NCBI GenBank assembly: GCA_017557085.1
Contig: JAFZAR010000378.1
Location: 1-14,571, forward strand
Reading direction: 5' to 3'
DNA from: Verrucomicrobiota bacterium
GTDB lineage: Bacteria > Verrucomicrobiota > Verrucomicrobiia > Limisphaerales > UBA1412
DNA: 14,571 nucleotides
Both the position numbers and the translations under genes were made by a program. Of this stretch, positions 1 through 6,383 are shown piece by piece (positions within the stretch are counted from its first letter, which is position 1; each line of letters begins with the position of its first letter). The notes beneath the pieces were generated by a model. That model was not told where the DNA came from. It saw only the letters and a list, made by a program, of their open reading frames with translations, and ran no database searches.

Positions 1-2
1 CC

Positions 3-509
3 TTCCAGAGTAAGCACTTTGTCAGTCTGGTCTTTGAAGGCTATGAGCAGACCCCGGCCCTGCCCAAAGGGTTCCATTACTACAAGAGCTTCAACTATGA
101 CGCGCTGAATGATAAATACTTTACCCTACCAGACTGTCTGGTGGGCGAAAGCGAATTCAAAAAACTAGCCGGCATCATGGCAAAACGTCTGGCCGAACAG
201 AATCCCGATCTGAACGAAACGGATATCCAAAACGGGACCAGCGCGGAATTCCCGGAAAACTACGAGACCTTTGTCCTGCGCCCCGGTGAATTGACCGTCA
301 TCTTCCAGCCGCGCCAGCTGGGCCGGAGAGTGAAAAACAGCCTCAGCGTGACCGTCAGCTTCAACGAGATCACCGTTCAACCGATGATCATGGATCTGCT
401 GGGCTATGAATCGCCCGAAGATCAGCCGCATCTGGAACCGGAAGAAGAAACACCCTCCGAAGAAAATCAGGAAAATACCCTTTATGACCCCGCAACACCC
501 ACAGAATAA
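3..509 (+). CDS. C-terminal part of a DUF3298/RsiV-like protein (5' end outside window)
   Basis: The frame is open from the left edge to a TAA at 507-509, giving 168 residues of a longer protein. The visible start 'FVSLVFEGYE...KGFHYYKSFNYD' followed by 'FTLPDCL' matches the style of DUF3298 as found in RsiV-like and PdaC-like extracytoplasmic proteins: a 'vSlvFe.Y' strand, a Tyr-rich turn and an 'fNyD' strand. Later 'NYETFVLRPGELTVIFQPRQLG' corresponds to the domain's closing strands. The last ~35 residues are Glu/Pro-rich, look disordered, and carry no membrane segment or sorting signal. I infer an exported or membrane-anchored protein, but the N-terminus that would show this is outside the window. 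The 3' end overlaps the rsmI start by 26 nt, suggesting co-transcription. The family call rests on motif resemblance; the cellular role is unknown. Confidence 0.72.
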   Translation, partial: FQSKHFVSLVFEGYEQTPALPKGFHYYKSFNYDALNDKYFTLPDCLVGESEFKKLAGIMAKRLAEQNPDLNETDIQNGTSAEFPENYETFVLRPGELTVIFQPRQLGRRVKNSLSVTVSFNEITVQPMIMDLLGYESPEDQPHLEPEEETPSEENQENTLYDPATPTE

Positions 510-1239
510 CATGGAACCGCAGACACCGGAACAGCTCCCGGCCGAAACAGCCAAAGCGCTCCCGCCGCTGACACCCGGAACGCTCTATCTGGTAGCGACC
601 CCCATCGGCAACATGGAGGACATCACCCTGCGAGCCATCCGCGTCCTGAAAGAATGCGACATCGTGGCCGCGGAGGATACACGCCACACGGGACTGCTGC
701 TCCAGCGGCTGGGCTTTCGCAAACCGCTGCTCAGCTACCACACCTTCAACGAAGCACGGCGTGAAGAGGAATTTCTGTCACGTCTCAAAGACGGCCAGAT
801 CATCGCCCTGGTCACTGATGCCGGCACACCGGGGATCAGCGACCCAGGACAGAGGATCGCCGCCGCCGTCCTGCGGGCCGGTCTGAAAGTGGAATCGGTA
901 CCCGGAGCCTGCGCCCTGATCACCGCCCTGGCTTCCAGCGGATTGCCCACGGATGAATTTCATTTTATCGGCTTCCTGCCGCACAAATCGGGTCAGCGGA
1001 TGAAATGCCTCCAGTCCGCGCTGGCCTGCCCCGGAGTGATCGCGCTCTACGAATCCCCCTACCGGATCGAGAAACTGCTGGGTGAGATCCAGACCGCCGC
1101 GCCGGAGCGCCAGGTCGTCCTGGCCAGAGAACTCACCAAAAAATTTGAAGAATGGTTCCGCGGCACCCCCGAAGAACTCCTAACTCAAATCAAAGGCCGC
1201 TCCCTCAAAGGCGAATTCGTCGTCCTGATTGCTCCTTAA
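484..1239 (+). CDS. rsmI: 16S rRNA (cytidine(1402)-2'-O)-methyltransferase RsmI
   Basis: RsmI uses S-adenosylmethionine to 2'-O-methylate C1402 in the decoding centre of 16S rRNA. The 251-residue product has the tetrapyrrole-methylase-fold signatures in order: 'LVATPIGNMEDITLRA' (residues 36-51), 'AAEDTRHTG' (62-70), 'SYHTFNE' (84-90), 'TDAGTPGISDPG' (111-122), 'SVPGACALITAL' (138-149), 'FIGFLP' (161-166), 'YESPYRI' (189-195) and 'ARELTKKFEEWFRGT' (214-228). It stops soon after 'GEFVVLIAP', so it lacks the roughly 40-residue C-terminal extension of the E. coli enzyme, as in other short-form members. I chose the ATG at 484 because AGGA lies at 469-472, 11 nt upstream. The in-frame ATG at 511 has no such site, and an earlier start at 406 would deepen the overlap with the preceding gene. 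Residues 1-30 are Pro/Gln-rich and probably disordered. Confidence 0.95.
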   Translation: MTPQHPQNNMEPQTPEQLPAETAKALPPLTPGTLYLVATPIGNMEDITLRAIRVLKECDIVAAEDTRHTGLLLQRLGFRKPLLSYHTFNEARREEEFLSRLKDGQIIALVTDAGTPGISDPGQRIAAAVLRAGLKVESVPGACALITALASSGLPTDEFHFIGFLPHKSGQRMKCLQSALACPGVIALYESPYRIEKLLGEIQTAAPERQVVLARELTKKFEEWFRGTPEELLTQIKGRSLKGEFVVLIAP

Positions 1240-1280
1240 AAGAACCACAGATAAGTTATATATGTTTATCTGTGGTTCTT
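1240..1280. terminator. Bidirectional hairpin terminator between convergent rsmI and Sel1 gene
   Basis: A perfect 15-bp inverted repeat, AAGAACCACAGATAA (1240-1254) and TTATCTGTGGTTCTT (1266-1280), encloses an 11-nt loop. It starts directly after the rsmI stop codon and ends 6 nt before the stop of the convergent gene at 1287. On the minus strand the stem runs into TTCTTTTAA, giving a short U tract. On the plus strand the stem ends in TTCTT but no further U run follows. Position, symmetry and stem length make a shared transcription end the natural reading. Confidence 0.8.
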
Positions 1281-1286
1281 ACAAAA

Positions 1287-2597
1287 CTAATCCAGCATGT
1301 CGCGGGCTTTCTGGGGTTCCAGAGGGTTTTCCAGGACGGGATGGAACTCTGTCGGGAGGATGTTCTTTAAATCCACTTTCTCCTTTGTTTTGTCTTCGGC
1401 TTCCACAGACAGCGGCTGGAGCGCGTCGGGGTTGATCTCGATGATACCCTCATCACGCAGCTCCTTAAATTTCTTGAAAGTAAAATCAGACACGGCGCGC
1501 ACACCTTCCGCGATCTGCTTGGGAGTCATATCTCCCAGTATGATGTCCCGGTTGCTTTCGGCCTGCAGGTCTCCCCGCTCCGCGGCCAGACTGCTCCACT
1601 TATAAGCCTCCACCAAATTGGTCGTGCCGCCTGCCCCCTTGGCATAAAAAACACCTAAATTGAACTGCGCGGAAACACTTCCCTGCTCAGCCGCTTTGAG
1701 TAACCATTTCTCCGCCTCAACTGGATTGGCTTCCGTTCCTATCCCTTTCAGATAATAAGTCCCCAGATTCGCCTGAGCATTGGGATAGCCCCATTCCGCG
1801 ACCTTTTTGAACAACTTAAAAGACTCAGATTCATTTCGTTCCACTCCGTCACCCGTGGCATACATCACCGCCAGATGATAAGCGGCCTCCGGGATATCCG
1901 CATCCGCCGCCATCCGCATATACTCTGCGGACTTGGCCATATCTCTTTCAACTCCTTCACCTTTTCCATAGTGGATAGCCAGATTGAAAGCGGCCTCCAT
2001 ATTGCCGCCATCGGCTGATTTTTTGAAGTATTCCACCGCTTTGGCCATATCCCTGTCACAGCCTGCGCCCAGCACCGAACAGACACCCAAATTGAACAGA
2101 GCCTGGGCATGACCTTTCTCGGCCGCTTTCTGGAAATACTCCACCGCTTTGGCCCGGTCTTTTTCCACGCCTTTGCCGCTGTAGTAATTCACCCCCTGCA
2201 GGAACCATTCCTCGACCTGAGCCTGTTCCGTTGCTTTTTGGGCCAATTCTTTGGTTTCAGCCTCTTGCTTGGCCGGTTCCGGCGAGGTCTCAGCAAGGTC
2301 AACCGCTAACTCTCTGGGAAGCAGCGGGGTCGCTTCTATTACCTCCGGTTTCTCCTCTGCCGGGGCGGGTTCAGCCGGGATTTCGGCTGAAACATTCGTT
2401 TGAACAGCCGGTGTCTCCTCTAAAACTTTGGGTTCCTGAGCGGATACTGCCGGGGCCGTTTCCACCACCGCCGGGACTTCTTTCTGTTGGGGAGCCGCCG
2501 GAGCTTCCTGCTTTTTCTCACAACCAAAGGAAACCAGTCCCGCCGCAACGCAACTGATCGAAACAACCTTCACAAACTTGCCGCAATCGCACAACAT
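1287..2597 (-). CDS. Sel1-repeat (TPR-like) putative lipoprotein
   Basis: The 436-residue product begins with a short basic/hydrophobic leader 'KFVKVVSISCVAAGLVSFGC', and Cys26 is a likely lipidation site. The lipobox is non-standard (Ser at -3, Phe at -2), so anchoring is inferred. Residues 30-125 are Ala/Pro/Glu-rich and probably a disordered spacer. About six 36-residue Sel1 repeats follow (residues ~128-343), each with the pattern 'A..NLG..Y..G.GVERD..KA.EYF.KAAE.G'. Examples are 'AQALFNLGVCSVLGAGCDRD' and 'AQANLGTYYLKGIG'. A ~90-residue Lys/Glu-rich tail completes it. Sel1 repeats form alpha-solenoid protein-interaction scaffolds; the partner cannot be read from sequence. The gene converges on rsmI. 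Its start is the only upstream Met; a GAGAGA stretch 9-14 nt upstream is a weak ribosome-binding candidate. The promoter at 2774-2801 could drive it if transcription passes the hairpin near 2669. Confidence 0.85.
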   Translation of the reverse strand: MLCDCGKFVKVVSISCVAAGLVSFGCEKKQEAPAAPQQKEVPAVVETAPAVSAQEPKVLEETPAVQTNVSAEIPAEPAPAEEKPEVIEATPLLPRELAVDLAETSPEPAKQEAETKELAQKATEQAQVEEWFLQGVNYYSGKGVEKDRAKAVEYFQKAAEKGHAQALFNLGVCSVLGAGCDRDMAKAVEYFKKSADGGNMEAAFNLAIHYGKGEGVERDMAKSAEYMRMAADADIPEAAYHLAVMYATGDGVERNESESFKLFKKVAEWGYPNAQANLGTYYLKGIGTEANPVEAEKWLLKAAEQGSVSAQFNLGVFYAKGAGGTTNLVEAYKWSSLAAERGDLQAESNRDIILGDMTPKQIAEGVRAVSDFTFKKFKELRDEGIIEINPDALQPLSVEAEDKTKEKVDLKNILPTEFHPVLENPLEPQKARDMLD

Positions 2598-2659
2598 GCC
2601 GTGATTCTCTCACACAGCAGACAGAACCGCAAGAACCCACTTCCTCCATCGAAAATAAA

Positions 2660-2767
2660 AATAAAAAAGCCCGGCATATACGCCAAGGAGGTGGGGGTGA
2701 GGAACCCCTCTGAAGAAACGTACCACAGCCGAGCTTTAAATTCGGAGCCGGTTCAACCGGCTAACAA
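2660..2767 (-). ncRNA. Candidate ~105-nt small RNA, or leader/attenuator of the Sel1 gene
   Basis: No protein gene fits here, but the minus strand has a full transcription unit. A near-consensus promoter lies at 2774-2801, the predicted start is near 2767, and a termination signal lies at 2663-2680. The RNA would begin with hairpin AGCCGG-UUGAA-CCGGCU, followed by a GGGG-UUCCUCA-CCCC hairpin. Near the end, GGCG-UAUA-UGCC can form a small hairpin, and CCGGGCU can pair with upstream AGCUCGG before U6 (2668-2663) and further U-rich sequence. It contains ACCUCCUU (plus-strand positions 2685-2692), identical to the anti-Shine-Dalgarno core of 16S rRNA. I looked for SRP RNA, 6S RNA and tRNA hallmarks and saw none. 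Because the Sel1 gene starts 66 nt past the U tract, this could instead be a 5' leader with an attenuator. Confidence 0.55.
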
Positions 2768-2773
2768 AGGTAT

Positions 2774-2801
2774 TTTATAACACTTTCAAGTGAGATGTCA
2801 A
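2774..2801 (-). promoter_or_regulatory. Sigma70-type promoter for the small RNA / Sel1 leader
   Basis: On the minus strand, a perfect TTGACA -35 box (2801-2796) and TATAAA -10 box (2779-2774, five of six consensus positions) are separated by 16 nt. This is the best consensus-like promoter I see in the window. The predicted transcription start is near 2767. Confidence 0.65.
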
Positions 2802-2953
2802 CCCCTTTTATTACAGACATTTTCCACTAAAAGAGGAAAAATTTTTCGTCAGAACAGACAATTATTTTGTAATTATATTTTACTTATTATCAACGAATTA
2901 TAAAATATTATCCAGCATCCGAAACGATTTCTATCCTTTCATTTCGAGGTAAA

Positions 2954-2973
2954 TTGTTGATTAGACGCAACAA
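2954..2973. promoter_or_regulatory. Inverted repeat overlapping the -35 box; candidate operator
   Basis: TTGTTG (2954-2959) and CAACAA (2968-2973) form a perfect 6-bp inverted repeat with an 8-nt spacer, covering the proposed -35 element. A repressor bound here would block polymerase, which fits a substrate-induced catabolic operon. No regulator gene is in the window and short A/T-rich repeats arise by chance, so this is tentative. Confidence 0.3.
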
Positions 2974-2985
2974 AAATAGTATAAG
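2957..2985 (+). promoter_or_regulatory. Candidate promoter of the rhamnose operon
   Basis: TTGATT (2957-2962, four of six -35 positions) and TATAAG (2980-2985, five of six -10 positions) are spaced by 17 nt, with a predicted start near 2992. It lies about 80 nt upstream of the first gene of the operon, and very AT-rich DNA upstream (2840-2930) could act as an UP-like element. No equally good promoter was found in the gap before rhaA, so this one probably serves the whole operon. Confidence 0.5.
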
Positions 2986-3074
2986 GAATTCGAGCTGATT
3001 TTCGCGTTTTTTGCTGTCACAGGCTCTAAAAGGTGCGTAATATGTTGGGAAACAGTTCAATAGAACTTAAAACT

Positions 3075-4940
3075 ATGAATAAAACACTTTCTCTGGGAAT
3101 TTCTTTAGCCGTGTCCCTCCTTCTCGGTCATGCAGTTATGGCAGAAACCGAGTCTCCGAAACCGATTCCGGCTGTCAAAATCTGGCCGCAGCTCGCCAAT
3201 GGTGTATATAACAATGCCCATACCCTGGCCATGAAATGCGAAGTCGGCTCCAATGGATTGACCGTAACTGACGCGTTATGGGACATCTACCAAGTGGAGG
3301 GCTGTGCCAAGCGCTGGACTTTCAATATGGGATTGCCCATGGATGTTCCCTTGAAATACTATAAATTTGATCCCAAATTCGCGGGACTTCCCATCAATAT
3401 CACCGTGGAATTTTATAACCCCGCCAATCCCTGGGAAGTGAAAGAGAATTATCAGGAAATCATTCTCTTAGGCGGAGGCAAACAGCAGATCGGCTTGCCT
3501 GAATGGTTCCACTATCCCACAAACCGACTGGGATATGATTTCGATGAGGGAGACTGGTTCCCGTCCGGCTGGACACTGCCCAAAGGTAAATACGCCCTGT
3601 GGCAGGGAGCCGCCAAAGCCCGACAAAAAGACCGTCACGGAGAAAACCCTATGTATGACTTTGGTTTTACGCATGTGGCTCCCTTCGCGATGACTCATAA
3701 CGGCTCCCAATCCACACGGGATAAACGCGCCATTCTCTTCGGTGACAATGAATGGATCCCGCATGACGGAGCCTCCGGCAAATTCACGGCTGACACCACT
3801 GATCCAAAGAACTGGAAACAAGAACCTTTTTATGCCCGTGCGGCGGAATCCTGCATCATCATTCCCGATTTTGAAGCACCTAACTACTTCGTATGGGGCG
3901 ACTCTCAATACAACGCGTTTGCCAAGATGATCCAAAACACCCGTGACCGGTATGAAGATCTGAAAATCGGCTGCTGGGGAGTTGGTGTAGTAAGATCATC
4001 TTTCCGCATCTTTGATAACTTCTATGAAGGTCGTCCGACCGGAGTTGTTGATCTGAATGGAGCCAAATACTGGAAGGATAAATATGCCAGCCGGGAAGCA
4101 GCCGCGGCAGATATCCATCCTGTTTTCGGACGCTGTAACCTGAACATGGGAAACCCTTCTGTCTATTGGATCAACAATTCTAAACCATCCCAGCTCTACG
4201 CGTTCCTTCAGGAATGGGAACAAGGCAAACTGGCCCGACCGGACATCCTGAACATTCTCTCAACTTGGATCCAGGTCGAGTTTGTGGATGGATACCCACT
4301 TTCTCAGCATGGCTTTATTGATTCCAAGGGAAACCGTCGTCAGGAATGGCTGAAACATCAAGTCCCGGCCTCCTCCACTTATGCCCTCTCCCTCTTTGGA
4401 CACTGTGTCATGGACGGACTCCAATGCTGGGATATTGGTACCTATTACTCTGAAGAACTGGAAGATTATTCCAGCTGGCAAACCGGCGAAGCCTCCGTCA
4501 AACGAAACATCAACGGAAAAGAAGTCAACGTCAATTACTATATTAAATATTTTGGATTCTACAACTTCCACGTTCTGGGAATGTGGCAGGCCAGCCAAAA
4601 TAAAGATATTATCGAAACAACCTCCACCCAATGGGAAATGCCGGAAATCAAAACCTCAGACCATGATGGCACGTGGCGAACCGGCGACAATCGCTACCCC
4701 AGCTATGTCAATTACTACAAAGAACCCCTCGTCCGCACAAAACTTTCTGCTGATGGAAATACTTTGCTTGTTATTGCCTGCAATCCCTACAACAAAGGCG
4801 TGGAAAACGTTAGTATCCGCCGTCCGGGAGAGACTGAGGAATACCATTTTGAACTGGTGGGAGATTTTCCCATCATTAAACGATTCGCTGTAACTAGCTC
4901 AAAAAAGGATATTAAAGAGCAAAACAAAAATAATAATTGA
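3075..4940 (+). CDS. Secreted protein of unknown family, first gene of the rhamnose operon
   Basis: From the ATG at 3075 the product has 621 residues and a clean Sec signal peptide: basic MNKT, a hydrophobic core 'LSLGISLAVSLLLGHAV', and a probable cut after Ala23 ('VMA|E'). Earlier in-frame starts exist (GTG 3033, and ATG 3042 with AAAAGG upstream) but would put a polar stretch before the signal. The mature protein is rich in Trp, Tyr and Asn, like carbohydrate-active enzymes. A strand-like 'CIIIPDFEAPNYF' (260-272) with acidic D265 and E267, a later 'KIGCWGVGVV' strand, and 'LQCWDIGTYY' suggest a barrel-type fold, with a possible C-terminal beta-sandwich strand 'TLLVIACNP' (563-571). I do not recognise a known glycosidase family. 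Its place ahead of rhaA, rhaT and rhaB suggests a role in releasing or handling rhamnose-containing glycans. The C-terminal ~15 residues are Lys/Asn-rich. Confidence 0.8.
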   Translation: MNKTLSLGISLAVSLLLGHAVMAETESPKPIPAVKIWPQLANGVYNNAHTLAMKCEVGSNGLTVTDALWDIYQVEGCAKRWTFNMGLPMDVPLKYYKFDPKFAGLPINITVEFYNPANPWEVKENYQEIILLGGGKQQIGLPEWFHYPTNRLGYDFDEGDWFPSGWTLPKGKYALWQGAAKARQKDRHGENPMYDFGFTHVAPFAMTHNGSQSTRDKRAILFGDNEWIPHDGASGKFTADTTDPKNWKQEPFYARAAESCIIIPDFEAPNYFVWGDSQYNAFAKMIQNTRDRYEDLKIGCWGVGVVRSSFRIFDNFYEGRPTGVVDLNGAKYWKDKYASREAAAADIHPVFGRCNLNMGNPSVYWINNSKPSQLYAFLQEWEQGKLARPDILNILSTWIQVEFVDGYPLSQHGFIDSKGNRRQEWLKHQVPASSTYALSLFGHCVMDGLQCWDIGTYYSEELEDYSSWQTGEASVKRNINGKEVNVNYYIKYFGFYNFHVLGMWQASQNKDIIETTSTQWEMPEIKTSDHDGTWRTGDNRYPSYVNYYKEPLVRTKLSADGNTLLVIACNPYNKGVENVSIRRPGETEEYHFELVGDFPIIKRFAVTSSKKDIKEQNKNNN

Positions 4941-5030
4941 TAAAAAATCAAAAAAAATGCCCTTTTTTCAATCTTTTGACTTGCTTCAAGGCTGTAAAAA
5001 GTCGAGAATAAAGGGGCGAAGTTAGTCTTT

Positions 5031-6284
5031 ATGTCACAAGTTGATAAGTCTTACGAGTTGGCAAAAGAGCAATATGCTGCTTTTGGTGTAAATACGGACG
5101 CTGTCCTGAAAAAACTGGCCACAGTCGCGATCTCCCTCCATTGCTGGCAGGGTGATGATGTCGGTGGTTTTGAAAACAAGGGTGACGCGATCGGCGGCGG
5201 TCTGGCTGTAACGGGTAACTATCCCGGCAAAGCCCGTACCCCCGATGAACTGCGCGCGGATGTGGAGAAAGCTTTCTCCCTGATCCCTGGCAAACATCGT
5301 CTCAACCTCCATGCCTGCTATATTGATACGGACAAGAAGGTGGAACGCAATGAGATCAGACCTGAGCATTTCAAGAGCTGGATGGACTGGGCCAAAGGAT
5401 TGAAGATCGGTGTTGATTTCAACCCGACATACTTTGCTCATCCTAAAGCAGCGGACGGCATGACCTTAACAAACCCGAACAAAGGCATCCGTAACTATTG
5501 GATCGAACACGGTATTGCTTGCCGTGAGATCGGTGCTGCTTTCGGCAAAAAACTGGGTACCCCCGCGGTGACCAATCAATGGATCCCCGATGGTATGAAG
5601 GATTCTCCCGCGGATCGCAAATACTTCCGTGATCTGTTGGTTGAATCTCTGGACAAGGTCTTTGCGAAGAAGATCGATCCGAAGTACAACCTGGATTCCA
5701 TTGAAGGTAAACTCTTCGGTGTAGGTGTGGAAAGCTTCACCACCGGTTCTCATGAGTTCTATCTGGCTTATGCCGTGAAGAACAACAAACTGGTCACACT
5801 CGACAGCGGTCATTATCATCCGACCGAAACGATTTCTGACAAGATCACAAGCATCTTCCCGTTCGTGAAAGAGATCCTGCTGCATGTCAGCCGTGGTGTC
5901 CGCTGGGACAGCGATCATGTGGTCATCCTCAATGACGACCTGCAGGCTATCGCGACAGAACTGGTACGTGGCAATTTCCTGAGCCGTACTCACATCGGTC
6001 TGGATTATTTCGATGCCAGCATCAATCGTATCGCCGCATGGGTCATCGGTACACGCAATATGCTCAAAGCCCTGATGATCGCGATGCTTGAACCTTCCAA
6101 GACACTCTGCCAATATGAGAGAAAAGGTGATTACACCTCTCGTCTGGCTCTGATGGAAGAAATCAAGACTCTCCCCTACGGCGCAGTATGGGATTACTAC
6201 TGTCAAAGCAAGAATGTCCCTGTCGGCATTGATTGGCTGAAGGAAGTCAAGAAGTACGAAGAGGACGTTCTCTCCAAACGGTAA
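5031..6284 (+). CDS. rhaA: L-rhamnose isomerase
   Basis: RhaA converts L-rhamnose to L-rhamnulose in the cytoplasm, the first intracellular step of rhamnose catabolism (EC 5.3.1.14). The 417-residue product matches the usual ~419-residue length and is alignable with the E. coli enzyme end to end. Hallmarks are 'HCWQGDDVGGFEN' (37-49), 'TGNYPGKART' (61-70), 'WIPDGMKD' (184-191), 'GVESFTTGSHEFY' (232-244), 'LDSGHYHPTE' (257-266), 'LLHVSRGVRWDSDHVV' (283-298) and 'HIGLDYFDASINRIAAWVIGTRNM' region (321-344). Acidic and His residues expected for the two-metal site are present: E234, D258, H261, H285, D293, D295 and D325. It lies 90 nt after the secreted-protein gene. The leader has no well-placed Shine-Dalgarno; AGGGG is about 15 nt from the ATG. 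A pair of hairpins follows the stop codon. Confidence 0.98.
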   Translation: MSQVDKSYELAKEQYAAFGVNTDAVLKKLATVAISLHCWQGDDVGGFENKGDAIGGGLAVTGNYPGKARTPDELRADVEKAFSLIPGKHRLNLHACYIDTDKKVERNEIRPEHFKSWMDWAKGLKIGVDFNPTYFAHPKAADGMTLTNPNKGIRNYWIEHGIACREIGAAFGKKLGTPAVTNQWIPDGMKDSPADRKYFRDLLVESLDKVFAKKIDPKYNLDSIEGKLFGVGVESFTTGSHEFYLAYAVKNNKLVTLDSGHYHPTETISDKITSIFPFVKEILLHVSRGVRWDSDHVVILNDDLQAIATELVRGNFLSRTHIGLDYFDASINRIAAWVIGTRNMLKALMIAMLEPSKTLCQYERKGDYTSRLALMEEIKTLPYGAVWDYYCQSKNVPVGIDWLKEVKKYEEDVLSKR

Positions 6285-6295
6285 ACATTTTTCTC

Positions 6296-6349
6296 AAGAG
6301 GGAAATTCATCATAGATGGGTTTCCCTCTTTGCCTTAAAGGGGAAGGCA
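6296..6349 (+). other. Two tandem hairpins in the rhaA-rhaT gap
   Basis: Directly after rhaA, AAGAGGGAAA (6296-6305) and TTTCCCTCTT (6321-6330) form a perfect 10-bp stem with a 15-nt loop. TGCCTT (6331-6336) and AAGGCA (6344-6349) then form a 6-bp stem with a 7-nt loop, immediately adjacent. Neither is followed by a strong U tract, although the first ends in CUCUUU. Likely roles are partial termination or protection of the rhaA mRNA 3' end, which would lower transporter and kinase output relative to the isomerase. The structures are seen; the function is inferred. Confidence 0.5.
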
Positions 6350-6383
6350 TCAAATCCCCAAAACTTTTTAATTTTATTTATTT

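Noticed and set aside
406..483. Upstream extension of rsmI to 406
   Set aside because: The extra residues (very basic, 'NRKKKHPPKK') lie inside the preceding gene in another frame, have no ribosome-binding site, and are not part of RsmI.
2685..2780. Plus-strand mini-ORF with AAGGAGG (2685-2691) before a GTG at 2697, ~28 codons ending TAA at 2780
   Set aside because: The perfect SD-like octamer is the reverse complement of the anti-SD motif in the minus-strand RNA. Promoter and terminator signals sit on the minus strand, no plus-strand promoter was seen, and the peptide has no recognisable features.
3033..3074. GTG 3033 or ATG 3042 as the start of the secreted protein
   Set aside because: They add a polar segment before a textbook signal peptide that begins at the ATG at 3075. 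ATG 3042 does have AAAAGG upstream, so it cannot be fully excluded.
4949..4970. A-run/T-run around TGCCC after the secreted-protein gene as a terminator
   Set aside because: The stem would be only A-U pairs with no GC core, and the operon has no good promoter after it.
4976..5010. TTGACT at 4976 as a separate rhaA promoter
   Set aside because: No acceptable -10 box lies 15-19 nt downstream; TGTAAA is only 11 nt away and GAATAA is 24 nt away.
5466..6206. Long minus-strand open frame (246 codons) opposite rhaA
   Set aside because: It has no recognisable motifs and lies fully antisense to a certain gene; its openness follows from rhaA codon usage.
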